A stretch of 64,000 nucleotides of DNA, from the NCBI RefSeq assembly GCF_934307085.1, contig NZ_CAKRCF010000012.1, forward strand, positions 1-64,000, written 5' to 3'. Below, piece after piece: positions 16,730-27,200 of this stretch. Within the stretch, counting starts at the first letter, position 1, and each line of letters begins with the position of its first letter. The notes under the pieces are model-generated. The model had not been told where the DNA came from, searched no databases, and saw nothing but the letters and a program-made list of their open reading frames with translations. Source of the stretch: an uncultured Anaerobutyricum sp. Its GTDB lineage: Bacteria; Bacillota; Clostridia; Lachnospirales; Lachnospiraceae. The position numbers and the translations under genes are program-made.

Positions 16730-17605
16730 ATGTGGAATCCCTTTTTAAAAGTAGAATGGCTGAAAGAAGGAAGAAATATACGGCTTCCCATGATGCTCAT
16801 TTTTTATAATGCGATACTGGCATTTATCACAATTTTATTTATGTTTTTTAATGCAGAGTCCTTTCAGGAAGGCTATTCATACGATACTTCTGCATATCTG
16901 TATCAGTTTTTAATTATAAGCACGATTCAGATTGGAATGATATTTGTACTCATGCCTTTTTCGGTATGGGGATTTTATTCAACAGACAGAGAAAAACATA
17001 TGTTAGAAGAATTTGCAATGATTCCAGGTTCTTCTAAGCAATTTATTATTGCCAGAGTTTCGGTGATTATTGCCGTATATATGATGTTATTTATATCTAG
17101 CCTTCCTATCATTTCCCTGTCTTGTATATACAGCGGCCTGCCGTGGAGAAAGATTATCCGTCTTGGGATTATGCTGTTTATCTGTACATTCTGGAGCGCT
17201 TCCGTTTCCATTTTTTCCTTTAGTTATTGTAAAAAAGGAATCTGGGCATTTGCACAAAATACAGTCATTGAGGCAGTGTTCATTCTGGGAACGATTTTAG
17301 GAACAGAAATTATGCGAACGATATCTATTTCTGTATCAGGAATGGATAATCTGGCACCAATCACGACAAGTCTGTGCCTGCTCTTAAGCCTGATAAATCC
17401 GCTGGCAGCATATATGGGATATTACGGGAATATTACGGGAGATAGCGGCCTGATGAATCTTTATTGCGGGCGAATCGGCATCGACAGTTCAACCCAGGCT
17501 TTCTCGTTCCTTTTTTATAAGGCAGCGAGTATTATGTGCATTCTTATGGGAATTGCCTTTTTGGCTCTGGCAGTCTGGCAGATGGAAAAGCAGGCAAGAG
17601 AGTAG
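16730..17605 (+). CDS. ABC-2 type membrane permease subunit
   Basis: A 291-residue protein with about six predicted membrane helices (near residues 20-40, 60-85, 105-130, 140-165, 180-200 and 260-285). The layout and its place right after an ABC ATPase suggest an ABC-2 type permease. The start has GGAGG upstream. No substrate can be inferred. Similar three-part sets (large outer protein, ATPase, permease) recall the Gld-type and antibiotic-resistance transporters. It ends the operon that begins with the response regulator, with 245 bases before the next gene. Confidence 0.75.
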   Translation: MWNPFLKVEWLKEGRNIRLPMMLIFYNAILAFITILFMFFNAESFQEGYSYDTSAYLYQFLIISTIQIGMIFVLMPFSVWGFYSTDREKHMLEEFAMIPGSSKQFIIARVSVIIAVYMMLFISSLPIISLSCIYSGLPWRKIIRLGIMLFICTFWSASVSIFSFSYCKKGIWAFAQNTVIEAVFILGTILGTEIMRTISISVSGMDNLAPITTSLCLLLSLINPLAAYMGYYGNITGDSGLMNLYCGRIGIDSSTQAFSFLFYKAASIMCILMGIAFLALAVWQMEKQARE

Positions 17606-17752
17606 TCAGACAGATAAAAATGCAGGTATAAGAGTAGCCGCCAGCCAATAATTATTTTTAAATTATTATGAAAAATAAAGAAAAATAGTCCGAATTTTTT
17701 TGTAAAAAACAGAAAAAAGAATAAATGAGAGTAAAAACCTGCAAATTATGCG

Positions 17753-17781
17753 TATACAAAAAGATTTTCGTATGCTATAAT
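17753..17781 (+). promoter_or_regulatory. Promoter of threonine synthase gene
   Basis: TATACA at 17753-17758 and an extended -10 (TGCTATAAT, box 17776-17781) are 17 bases apart. A perfect seven-base palindrome, GTGCGCC-A-GGCGCAC (17816-17830), lies in the short leader just before the ribosome-binding site and could affect initiation. Confidence 0.7.
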
Positions 17782-17851
17782 GATGGCGTTTATTTGATTT
17801 AAAAACCGAAATGACGTGCGCCAGGCGCACAACCGCACACGGGAGGTAGAC

Positions 17852-19342
17852 ATGGACTTAATTTATAAAAGTACAAGAAATAATCAGGAAACAGTAACAG
17901 CTTCCGAAGCTATTTTAAAAGGGTTAGCCGGAGAAGGAGGACTTTTTGTTCCTTCCTATATTCCAAAGCTGGATAAATCTTTAGAAGAACTTTCCAAGAT
18001 GAGTTATCAGGAAGTTGCTTATGAAGTTATGAAGCTTTTCATGACTGATTTTACAGAAGAAGAGTTAAAACATTGTATTAACAGTGCTTACGATAAAAAG
18101 TTTGACACAGAGAATATTGCAGAATTAGTGAAGAAAGATGATGCATATTATCTGGAGCTGTTCCACGGAGCAACTATCGCATTTAAGGATATGGCACTTT
18201 CCATCTTGCCTTATTTAATGACAACAAGCGCAAAGAAGAATCAGGTAAAGAACGAAATCGTCATTCTTACAGCAACATCCGGAGATACTGGAAAGGCGGC
18301 ATTAGCAGGATTTGCTGATGTACCAGGAACAAAGATCATCGTATTTTATCCAAAGCATGGTGTAAGCCCTATTCAGGAAAAACAGATGGTAACACAGCGT
18401 GGAGAGAATACATACGTTATCGGAATCGAAGGTAACTTCGATGATGCACAGACAGGAGTAAAGAAGATGTTCTCTGCCGCAGCACTCGCAGAAGAAATGA
18501 ACGAAGCAGGATACCAGTTCTCCTCCGCAAACTCCATCAACATCGGACGTCTTGTTCCACAGGTTGTTTACTATGTATACAGCTATGCGACATTATTAGC
18601 CCGCGGAGAAATCTCTGACGGAGAGCAGATTAACGTAGTTGTTCCAACAGGAAACTTCGGTAACATCTTAGCAGCATCCTACGCAAAACAGATGGGAGTA
18701 CCAATCGCAAAGTTAATCTGTGCATCTAACGAGAATAAAGTACTCTTTGACTTCTTCACAACAGGATGCTATGACAGAAACAGAGACTTTATCCTCACAA
18801 CATCTCCATCAATGGACATTTTAATTTCCAGTAACTTAGAGCGTCTCATTTATCAGACTGCAGGAAGAGATGCCGAGAAGAACCGTGAGTTCATGAAAGA
18901 ACTGAATACAAACGGTGTTTATACAATTACCGATGACATGAAAGAACAGATGAAAGACTTCTACGGAAACTATGCAACAGAAGAAGAGACAGCACAGACC
19001 ATCAAAGAAGTTTACGACAGAGCAGATTACATCATTGATACCCACACAGCGGTAGCAGCATCTGTTTACAAAAAATATGAAAAAGAAACAGGCGATACCA
19101 AAAAAACGGTTATCGCATCTACAGCAAGCCCATATAAATTTACAAGAAGCGTCATGAATGCAATTGATCCTTCTTATGACAGTAAGACAGATTTTGAACT
19201 CATCGACGAATTAGAGAAACTGTCTGGTGTCAAAGTACCACAGGCAATCGAAGATATCAGAAGTGCAGCAGTTCTTCATGATACTGTATGCGAAACAGAA
19301 GATATGTGCAAAGAAGTGAAAAAGATTCTGAACATTAAATAA
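17852..19342 (+). CDS. thrC: Threonine synthase
   Basis: A 496-residue pyridoxal-phosphate enzyme that converts O-phosphohomoserine to threonine. The N-terminus reads MDLIYKSTRN with the GLAGEGGLFVP block; the cofactor lysine is in FHGATIAFKDMALS; the phosphate-binding loop is TATSGDTGKAAL; and VVPTGNFGNILAA follows. Length and order match the long bacterial/fungal type. The ATG at 17852 has GGGAGG seven bases upstream; an in-frame GTG at 17816 lies within a hairpin and lacks such a site. It stands alone with its own promoter and terminator. Confidence 0.95.
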   Translation: MDLIYKSTRNNQETVTASEAILKGLAGEGGLFVPSYIPKLDKSLEELSKMSYQEVAYEVMKLFMTDFTEEELKHCINSAYDKKFDTENIAELVKKDDAYYLELFHGATIAFKDMALSILPYLMTTSAKKNQVKNEIVILTATSGDTGKAALAGFADVPGTKIIVFYPKHGVSPIQEKQMVTQRGENTYVIGIEGNFDDAQTGVKKMFSAAALAEEMNEAGYQFSSANSINIGRLVPQVVYYVYSYATLLARGEISDGEQINVVVPTGNFGNILAASYAKQMGVPIAKLICASNENKVLFDFFTTGCYDRNRDFILTTSPSMDILISSNLERLIYQTAGRDAEKNREFMKELNTNGVYTITDDMKEQMKDFYGNYATEEETAQTIKEVYDRADYIIDTHTAVAASVYKKYEKETGDTKKTVIASTASPYKFTRSVMNAIDPSYDSKTDFELIDELEKLSGVKVPQAIEDIRSAAVLHDTVCETEDMCKEVKKILNIK

Positions 19343-19382
19343 TATTTGCCGCAGGCAAAGCAGATGATCCCAAAGAGTAGCG

Positions 19383-19476
19383 GTCGGATTGCCAGAAGAA
19401 TTATTGAGAAGAACCACTGAGAAATTTACCCTAAATTTCTCAGTGGTTCTTTTTGCATGTTTTTGAGCAATCCGAC
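19383..19476 (+). terminator. Terminator of thrC, coreless member of the nested repeat family
   Basis: The outer inverted repeats are GTCGGATTGC (19383-19392) and GCAATCCGAC (19467-19476). Inside is a perfect 19-base-pair stem (19410-19428 with 19432-19450) with a CCC loop and a T tract. The left arm (AGAACCACTGAGAAATTTAC) closely resembles the arm at 58709, which carries a core at its apex; this copy has none. Confidence 0.85.
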
Positions 19477-19556
19477 AAAAATCCTTCTTTTTGAGAACCA
19501 TATTTGTAGTTTCCTAATCTTTTCGTCAATTTCTTGTCAATTCCCATCACTTTTTG

Positions 19557-19585
19557 TTGACAAAGCTTCCTTTTTGGTGTATTCT
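19557..19585 (+). promoter_or_regulatory. Promoter of the YbjQ-type gene
   Basis: A perfect TTGACA (19557-19562) is followed after 17 bases by TATTCT (19580-19585), about 60 bases before the start codon. Confidence 0.72.
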
Positions 19586-19643
19586 ATTGATAACATGAGA
19601 TTATAATAGGTTGAGTGTCGCTACTCGCAATGGAGGTGGAGCT

Positions 19644-19955
19644 ATGCTATTAGTTACTACAGAAAGAATTGCAGGAAGAGAAATCGAGCCGTTAGGTATT
19701 GTAGAAGGTTCTTCTATCCAGACAGTTCATGCAGGTAAGGATATCATGAACAGTTTAAAAACATTAGTAGGTGGAGAACTTACTTCATACACGGAGATGA
19801 TGGAAAAAGCCAGAATGCTTGCAACAGATAAGATGGTAAGGAATGCAGAGCAGATGGGTGCAGATGCAGTTGTATGTGTGCGATATTCCTCCAGCGAAGT
19901 AATGCAGGGGGCTGCTGAAGTTCTAGTATACGGAACAGCAGTCAGACTGATTTGA
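19644..19955 (+). CDS. YbjQ/UPF0145 family protein
   Basis: A 103-residue protein of the YbjQ (UPF0145, once called putative heavy-metal-binding) family. Family marks include the N-terminal GREIEPLGIVEG, the central EMMEKARMLATDKM helix, AEQMGADAVVCVRYSS and the C-terminal VYGTAVRL. The ATG at 19644 with GGAGGTGG upstream is preferred to an earlier in-frame codon at 19611. It is expected to form a ring-shaped oligomer; its cellular role is unknown. It is a one-gene unit with its own promoter and a terminator at 20001-20025. Confidence 0.85.
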   Translation: MLLVTTERIAGREIEPLGIVEGSSIQTVHAGKDIMNSLKTLVGGELTSYTEMMEKARMLATDKMVRNAEQMGADAVVCVRYSSSEVMQGAAEVLVYGTAVRLI

Positions 19956-20000
19956 CGGATATATAAGCGGATGGCAGTATAATGCTGTTCGCAGTCAGAG

Positions 20001-20028
20001 AATTCTGCCGGGCAGGATTTTTTTTCTT
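20001..20028 (+). terminator. Terminator after the YbjQ-type gene
   Basis: AATTCTGC and GCAGGATT pair (one T:G) around a CGG loop, followed by a run of eight T. Confidence 0.65.
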
Positions 20029-20123
20029 TGTTAGTTTTTGCATTTGTTTTTGGTGTGAAAGTATCAGAAGAGAATCAGGAAACAGTCAGAAAGTTTAGTT
20101 ATAATTAAAGTTGGGAGAACAGA

Positions 20124-21227
20124 ATGGAAGATATAAGAATAGTCTTTTCGAACATCATGGAGAAGCTTCTCAAGCAGGCACATAAGAATAAGAATGTGTT
20201 GGAATATAAGGAGATTAATGATGCATTTAAGAACATCGAGTTAACTCCAGAGAAGTTTGAGTGGATTCTTGATTATTTTGAAAAACAGGGCGTTGATGTT
20301 TTAAATACCAACGAAGAAGATGACGGTGATGATAATTTTATAGATGACGATACAGAAGAAGTAGAGATCATTGATGATGCTGATATTCTTGAAGGTGTCA
20401 GCTTAGAAGATCCGGTTCGTATGTATTTAAAAGAGATTGGTAATATTCCTCTGCTTACTGCAGAAGAAGAAGTATTCTTAGCACAGCGTATTGAGAAGGG
20501 CGATGAGCAGGCAAGAAAGCAGCTTATTGAGGCAAACCTTCGACTTGTTGTAAGTATTGCTAAGAAGTATGTAGGAAGAGGGATGTCTTTCCTTGATCTT
20601 ATTCAGGAAGGTAACATGGGACTGATGAAGGCTGTTGAGAAGTTTGATTATAAAAAGGGGAATAAATTTAGTACCTACTCTACCTGGTGGATTCGTCAGG
20701 CGATTACAAGAGGTATCGCAGATACTGCTAAGACTATCCGTGTACCAGTACATATGGTAGAGACGATTAACAAGACTCTTCGTACTTCAAGAATGTTACT
20801 TCAGGAACTTGGAAGGGAACCTACCAATGAAGAGATTGCTAAGAAGATGAATATGCCAGTTGCAAAAATTGATGAGATTTTAAAGACTTCCAGAGATCCG
20901 GTATCCTTAGATACACCAATCGGTGAAGAAGAGGATAGCCAGTTAGGTGATTTCATTGAGGATGAGTCTCTTCTTTCTCCGGTAGATTCTGCATCTTTCT
21001 CCATGCTCAAGGAAGAGCTTGAAGAGGCGATGGCTTCCCTTACAGAGAGAGAACGTAATGTTATCAAGCTTCGTTTTGGTCTTGATGATGGTAAGACAAG
21101 AACTCTTGAGGAAGTTGGTAAGGAATTTAATGTAACAAGAGAGCGTATCAGACAGATTGAGGCGAAGGCTCTTAGAAAGCTTCGTCATCCAAGCAGAAGT
21201 AGAAAGCTTAAGGACTTCCTTGAGTAA
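20124..21227 (+). CDS. rpoD: RNA polymerase primary sigma factor (sigma A)
   Basis: A 367-residue housekeeping sigma factor. It has a short region 1.1, an acidic linker around residue 65-85, region 1.2 ([21 protein letters not shown]), region 2 with [19 protein letters not shown] for -10 recognition, region 3, and region 4.2 ([20 protein letters not shown]) for -35 recognition. The size matches Firmicutes SigA rather than the 600-residue proteobacterial form. In many Firmicutes dnaG lies directly upstream; here that place is taken by the YbjQ-type gene. The ATG follows GGGAG closely. Confidence 0.95.
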   Translation: MEDIRIVFSNIMEKLLKQAHKNKNVLEYKEINDAFKNIELTPEKFEWILDYFEKQGVDVLNTNEEDDGDDNFIDDDTEEVEIIDDADILEGVSLEDPVRMYLKEIGNIPLLTAEEEVFLAQRIEKGDEQARKQLIEANLRLVVSIAKKYVGRGMSFLDLIQEGNMGLMKAVEKFDYKKGNKFSTYSTWWIRQAITRGIADTAKTIRVPVHMVETINKTLRTSRMLLQELGREPTNEEIAKKMNMPVAKIDEILKTSRDPVSLDTPIGEEEDSQLGDFIEDESLLSPVDSASFSMLKEELEEAMASLTERERNVIKLRFGLDDGKTRTLEEVGKEFNVTRERIRQIEAKALRKLRHPSRSRKLKDFLE

Positions 21228-21367
21228 TTTATTACAGATTTTATAAGTGAGTCACTGTATATTGGAAAAAGAAAGAGTCATAAGAAGAAATTTAATGTTC
21301 TCTGTGACTGGTGATTGAAAATTTCCTTATACTGCTTGTTGCCAAAAGATAAATAATTGATTACAAT

Positions 21368-21408
21368 AATGGGAAGACTAAGATACTTAGGATTCCCATT
21401 TTATTTTT
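21368..21408 (+). terminator. Terminator between rpoD and nadE
   Basis: AATGGGAA pairs with TTCCCATT and an inner CTAAG with CTTAG, followed by TTATTTTT. The T tract ends only a few bases before the nadE ribosome-binding site. The 140 bases between rpoD and this hairpin show nothing else I can name. Confidence 0.75.
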
Positions 21409-21420
21409 ATGGAGGTTTAT

Positions 21421-23352
21421 ATGAAAGATGGCTTTTTGAAAGTAGGAGTAGCATCTGTTGATGTAGAAGTTGCGAATCCGATTCATAATAAAGAAAAAGT
21501 AATGGAAGTGATTAAGAAGGCGGATAAGAATGGAGTAAAGCTTTTAGTTTTTCCAGAACTTGTCCTTACTGCTTACACATGTAATGATCTGTTTTTACAA
21601 AAAACATTACTGGATGAGGCAAAGAATCAGCTTTTTTCTATATTGGAAGAGACAAAAGGACAGGATATGGTCATTGTGCTGGGGTTGCCGCTTACGGTAA
21701 ATCATAAACTTTATAACTGTGCGGTATTTGCACAAAGTGGAAAGATTCTTGGTATTGTGCCAAAGCATTATCTGCCGAATTATTCCGAATTTTATGAAGC
21801 AAGACATTTTGCTCCGGGAGAAGAGAAAGTCAAGTGGATTCGTCTCGGCGGAAAGGAAGTACCTTTTGGGATGAATCTTTTGTTTTGTTGCGAGAATATG
21901 GAGGAGCTGGTAATAGGGTGTGAAATTTGTGAGGATTTATGGTGTCCATTACCTCCATCTACGCATCATGCACTGGCGGGAGCAACTGTAATCTGTAATC
22001 CGTCTGCGAGTGATGAGACAACGACGAAAGATACGTACCGACGTAATCTTGTCTCACAGCAGTCTGCACGTTTAGTTTGTGCTTATCTTTATTCATGTGC
22101 AGGAGAAGGAGAATCTACACAGGATTTAGTATACAGCGGTCATAATATGATTGCAGAGTATGGGTCTGTTTTAAAGGAATCAAGAAGATTCCAGAATAGT
22201 TATATTGAAACAGAAATTGATCTTCAGAGATTAGAAGCAGATAGGAGAAGAATGACAACCTTTGAAACAGCGGGTGTGGATAAGAATTATGAGAGAGTAT
22301 ATTTCCGACTTAAGGAAGAAAGAACGGAACTTACCCGTAGTTTTGAACGTACTCCTTTCATTCCTTCCAATAAGGCAGACAGAGAAAAAAGATGTGATGA
22401 AATTCTTACGATTCAGGCAATGGGATTAAAAAAGCGTCTGGCACATACACATTGCAAATCTGCGGTTGTCGGAATCAGCGGAGGGCTTGATTCTACATTG
22501 GCTGTGTTAGTAACCGCAAGAGCGTTTGATATGTTAAATATTCCAAGAGAGAACATTGTGTGTGTGACCATGCCTTGTTTTGGAACGACAGACAGAACAT
22601 ATTCTAATGCAGTAACACTGACAAAGAAACTGGGAGCAAGCCTCCGGGAAATTCGTATTAATAAGGCTGTAGAGCAGCATTTTTCTGATATCGGACATGA
22701 TCCAGAGAATCATAATGTAACTTATGAGAATTCACAGGCACGTGAGAGAACACAGATTTTGATGGATATTGCAAATCAGACAAACGGAATGGTTATCGGA
22801 ACGGGAGATATGTCAGAGCTGGCACTTGGATGGGCGACTTATAATGGGGATCATATGTCCATGTACGCTGTAAACTGTTCTGTACCAAAGACATTGGTAA
22901 GGCATTTAGTACATTATTATGCAGATACGAGTGAGGAACAGGAATTAAAAGAAGTGCTGCTTGATATTTTGGATACTCCGGTAAGCCCTGAACTACTTCC
23001 GCCTGTAGATGGTGTGATTTCTCAGAAGACAGAAGACTTAGTGGGTCCTTATGAACTTCATGATTTCTTCTTATATTATATGTTACGTTTTGGGTTCCAT
23101 CCAGAGAAGATTTTCAGACTTACTCGTCAGGCATTTGGAGAAGAATATGATGTAGCAACCTGTTATAAATGGCTTCGTACATTTTGCTGGCGTTTCTTTG
23201 CACAGCATTTTAAGAGATCTTGCCTCCCGGATGGTCCAAAGGTTGGTTCTATTGCGGTTTCACCGAGAGGAGATCTGCGAATGCCAAGTGATGCAAGTTC
23301 TGCGGTATGGATGAGAGAGTTAGATACATTAAAAGAAAAGTTAGGACTTTAA
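21421..23352 (+). CDS. nadE: Glutamine-dependent NAD+ synthetase
   Basis: A 643-residue two-domain enzyme for the last step of NAD synthesis. The N-terminal nitrilase-like glutaminase (about residues 5-280) has the Glu in LVFPELVLTAYTC, the Lys in IVPKHYLPNYSEFYE and the Cys in GCEICEDLWCP, so it frees ammonia from glutamine. The C-terminal synthetase has the ATP-binding SGGLDST motif (about residue 357) and ATGTGDMSELALGW-like sequence. The ATG at 21421 with GGAGG upstream is chosen over an in-frame ATG 12 bases earlier that is part of the ribosome-binding site. Confidence 0.94.
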   Translation: MKDGFLKVGVASVDVEVANPIHNKEKVMEVIKKADKNGVKLLVFPELVLTAYTCNDLFLQKTLLDEAKNQLFSILEETKGQDMVIVLGLPLTVNHKLYNCAVFAQSGKILGIVPKHYLPNYSEFYEARHFAPGEEKVKWIRLGGKEVPFGMNLLFCCENMEELVIGCEICEDLWCPLPPSTHHALAGATVICNPSASDETTTKDTYRRNLVSQQSARLVCAYLYSCAGEGESTQDLVYSGHNMIAEYGSVLKESRRFQNSYIETEIDLQRLEADRRRMTTFETAGVDKNYERVYFRLKEERTELTRSFERTPFIPSNKADREKRCDEILTIQAMGLKKRLAHTHCKSAVVGISGGLDSTLAVLVTARAFDMLNIPRENIVCVTMPCFGTTDRTYSNAVTLTKKLGASLREIRINKAVEQHFSDIGHDPENHNVTYENSQARERTQILMDIANQTNGMVIGTGDMSELALGWATYNGDHMSMYAVNCSVPKTLVRHLVHYYADTSEEQELKEVLLDILDTPVSPELLPPVDGVISQKTEDLVGPYELHDFFLYYMLRFGFHPEKIFRLTRQAFGEEYDVATCYKWLRTFCWRFFAQHFKRSCLPDGPKVGSIAVSPRGDLRMPSDASSAVWMRELDTLKEKLGL

Positions 23353-23418
23353 AAGGTATAAAGTTCTGTGCGAATTCGGATAATATGTAAATTATTACGA
23401 GCAGAGAAAATAGAACGG

Positions 23419-23642
23419 ATTCTATTTCAAATACATTTAGAGTGTGTTTGAAAAATCAAAAGGCAATCCGCACACTCTAGAGCATGTTTGAAAAATCATT
23501 CCTACAACCTGCACGCCTCAATTTACGGTATATTTTGCCTTCATTCAGTTGACGTAGCCCGCTACGCCGCCCTCATTCAGGCGAAATCTCCCGCAAATTG
23601 CGCCGCACATCTTGCAGAAAGCCTTTTTCAGACACGCTCTAG
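23419..23642. repeat. MITE-like palindromic element, longest copy, with nested ends
   Basis: The main unit (about 23477-23642) begins TAGAGCATGTTTGAAAAATC and ends with the near-complement TTTTTCAGACACGCTCTAG. Its interior has CATTCCTACAACCTGCACG and ACGGTATATTTTGC, both also found at 28713-28802. A second pair of ends (23419-23441 and 23440-23456) lies directly upstream, as if a further copy had been damaged. No coding potential is seen. Confidence 0.75.
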
Positions 23643-24067
23643 GATTTCGCTTTAGAAAGAGCATTTTTTATTGCCTGTTGTAAAATGAGACCAGTATATT
23701 TATTTTCTGTATTGAGTTTTAGATCATCAATAGAAGAAATCTTCTCAAGCTGTGAGTTGATTTCTTCCAAAGATGGTTCAAGCAGAGGATACATGGCACT
23801 TACACTATCAGAAAGATGATTTAAACTTACGGAAGTAATGTGGTCGGCATCGACAGAGACTGCCACATCTAATGTATTATCGCCCAGGGTAATCGTGGAA
23901 GTGTAGACTCCGGGAGTGTAGACACCAGCATTGGTTTTGGTACTTTTTTCTTCTGGGGCGAACATAAAGATGAGAAGAAGAATCAGTATGATGCCCAAAC
24001 AGACGAATAAAGCAGTATAGATTAGTTCTTTTGCTTTTACGACAACAATTTTGGTTTTTGTACTCAA
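23639..24067 (-). CDS. Small membrane-anchored protein, possibly FMN-binding-like
   Basis: A protein of about 142 residues with one N-terminal membrane helix (about residues 16-37) and an outer domain of about 90 residues containing GVYTSTITLGDNTLDVAVSV, which loosely recalls FMN-binding domains of electron-transfer proteins; I am not certain of that link. The TTG start at 24067 has GGAAGGA upstream, better than a TTG at 24142 without one. The stop codon is formed by the TAG at the end of the adjoining palindromic repeat. It is divergent from polC. Confidence 0.68.
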   Translation of the reverse strand: MSTKTKIVVVKAKELIYTALFVCLGIILILLLIFMFAPEEKSTKTNAGVYTPGVYTSTITLGDNTLDVAVSVDADHITSVSLNHLSDSVSAMYPLLEPSLEEINSQLEKISSIDDLKLNTENKYTGLILQQAIKNALSKAKS

Positions 24068-24218
24068 AAAAAACAGTCCTTCCGATTCATATTTATTAAA
24101 GTGTATTCTTAAAATAAAAATATATGATAATATCAGGAACAAAAGGTCTGAAAGTTATTTGTGACTGTATATGTAGAGGTTTTAAATATAAGACATATCA
24201 AATGTAAGGAGGAGAGAG

Positions 24219-27200
24219 ATGCTTGAAGGTCAAACTTTTGTGGAAGTGTTTCCAGATTATACTGTCCCGAAAGATTTGAAGTATGTATTATCGAATTCTG
24301 TTGTTTCAAAAGTTGTGATGAAACAGCAGAAAAGAGAGTTGGTAATTCATTTAAAAAGTGAACATATTCTTTCAAGAAAAGTACTCAATAAAATAGCTTA
24401 TGAAATGAAAAAGGAGTTATTTGGAAAAACTTCTGTATTTATTTTATTTGATGATACGTATGAGCTTTCCTCTGCCTATACGCTGGAAAAAATAGCAGGA
24501 GAATACTGGAACAGTATTTTGTATGAAATGAAAAAGATGGGGAGAGTGGAGTACAGTCTGTTATTGAACAGTGAATGGGGATTTGAGGGAAATATCATGA
24601 CGATTCTTCTGGAAGACTCTTTTCTTGCAAAGGATAAGTCCAGGATGATAAAAGAATATTTAGAAGAATTATTTGCCCATCGCTTTGGAAAGGAAATCCA
24701 GGTGGGATTTGACTTTACAGATGATGCGAAGCAGGCCTTTTATCAGGCAAGAAATCATAAACTTGATCTTGAAGTAGGTATGGTAATGAGCCAGATTAAG
24801 CAGGTAGAGACTGAAAAAAAGGGAAATGGATCTGAAGAGGGGGATAAGCCTAAAGAAGAAAAGAAACAGCGGGCTTATTCTGGTAATTTCTTCGAAGAAA
24901 GGGCAAGGAGACAGGAATTTAGCCAGAGAAGACGTTCAAAAGATCCAGATGTTATTTATGGAAAAGACTGCGATGGAGAAGTTGTCCCATTAGAAGAAGT
25001 TATCGATGAAATTGGTCAGATTGTTGTTCGTGGACAGATTCTTAAGATGGAACTTAGAGAAATACGAAGAGAGCGTACGATTGTAAGTTTTCATATCACA
25101 GACTTTACAGATACAATTGTCGGTAAAATCTTTATAGCCAATAATCAGCTTCCTGAATTTCTGGATTTGTTTGAAAAAGGTAAGTTTTATAAAGTTAAGG
25201 GAATGCCAAGAATGGACACTTTTGAGCATGAACTCACACTATCTTCAATATCTGGTATTAAACCCATTCCAGACTTTACAGAAAAGCGAATGGATAAGAG
25301 TCTTGAAAAGCGTGTTGAGTTACATCTTCATACGGTGATGAGTGATCTTGATAGTGTAGTGGATATTAAGAAAGTAATCAATCAGGCAAAAGAATGGGGA
25401 CATCCGGCGATGGCGATTACGGACCACGGTGTATTACAGGCATTCCCAATTGCAAATCACTGCATTACAATGGACGAGCCATTTAAGATTATTTATGGAG
25501 TGGAAGGCTATTTTGTCAATGATTTAAAAAAGCTTGTCACCAATGATAAAGGGCAGAGTCTTATGGATGATTATGTTGTTTTTGATTTAGAGACAACTGG
25601 TTTTAGTCCGATACATGATGCCATTATTGAGATTGGAGCAGTAAAAGTAAGTAAGGGAGAAATTAAGGATCACTACAGTGTATTTGTAAATCCACAGCGT
25701 CCGATTCCTATGCGAATTACAGAACTTACGAGTATTGATGATGCGATGGTGGCAGATGCAAAAACAATTGAAGAGATTCTTCCAGAATTTTTGGAGTTTT
25801 GTGATGGATGCAGTCTGGTTGCACATAACGCAGAATTTGATGTAAGCTTCATAGAAGAGAATGCACAGCGCCAGGGATTTCAGACAGATTTTACTGTGAT
25901 TGATACAGTACAGATGGCAAGGCTTTTACTTACGGATTTGAATCGTTTTAAATTAAATACGGTATGTAAGCGTTTAAATATTAAACAGGAGCACCATCAT
26001 CGAGCCGTTGATGATGCGAGAGTGACGGCGGAAGTTTTTGTTCGTTTTGTAGAAATGCTTGAAGAACAGGAAGTGCGCACCTTAGCGGCACTCAATGAGA
26101 TGGGAGCAGTATCTGCGGATTTGATTAGGAAAGCACCATCTTACCATGGAATTATTCTTGTAAAGAATGAGACGGGACGAGTGAATTTAAACAGGTTGGT
26201 TTCGGCCTCTCATCTGGAATATTTCAACCACCGTCCAAGAATGCCAGAAAGTTTGATTCAAAAGTACAGGGAAGGATTAATTATTGGTTCAGCCTGCGAG
26301 GCAGGGGAACTGTTCCAGGCGGTTATCCGTGGAAAGAGTGAGGAAGAACTGGCAGAATTGGTACGATTCTATGATTATTTAGAAATTCAGCCAATTGGTA
26401 ACAACATGTTTATGTTGGAAAGTGATAAATACGAGGCACAGACAATTGAGGATCTGCAAAATTATAACCGTAAGATTATAGAACTTGGAGAGAGGTACCA
26501 TAAACCAGTTGTGGCTACCTGTGATGTACATTTCCTAAATCCAGAAGATGAGCAGTACCGCCGCATTCTTATGGCGGGAAAGGGATTTAAAGATGCAGAT
26601 AAACAGGCTCCTTTGTATTTTAGGACAACAGAGGAGATGTTAGAAGAGTTTGCGTATTTAGGAGAGGCAAAAGCAAAGGAAGTTGTCATTACTAATACAA
26701 ATAAGATTGCCGATATGATAGAGAAAATTTCACCAGTACATCCTGACAAATGTCCTCCGGTTATTCCAAAGTCGGATGAGACACTTACCAAAATCTGTTA
26801 TGATAAGGCACATGAAATTTACGGACCAGATTTGCCGGACATTGTAGAAGAACGATTACAAAGAGAGTTGAATTCCATCATATCAAATGGATTTGCTGTA
26901 ATGTACATTATTGCGCAGAAGCTTGTGTGGGATTCAAATGATCATGGCTATCTGGTAGGTTCTAGAGGTTCGGTTGGTTCATCCTTTGTTGCGACGATGG
27001 CGGGAATTACGGAGGTAAATCCACTGTCGGCACATTATATCTGTCCAAAGTGTCACTATGTAGATTTTGATTCGGATGCAGTAAAGCCATATTCTAAAAA
27101 AGGTATGTCCGGATGTGATATGCCAGATAGAGATTGTCCGGTATGCGGTACACCATTGCAAAAAGAAGGACATGATATTCCGTTTGAGACTTTCCTCGGG

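Noticed and set aside
24133..24375. Minus-strand open frame overlapping the start of polC
   Set aside because: It lies against a strongly supported PolC coding frame and has no homology-like motifs.
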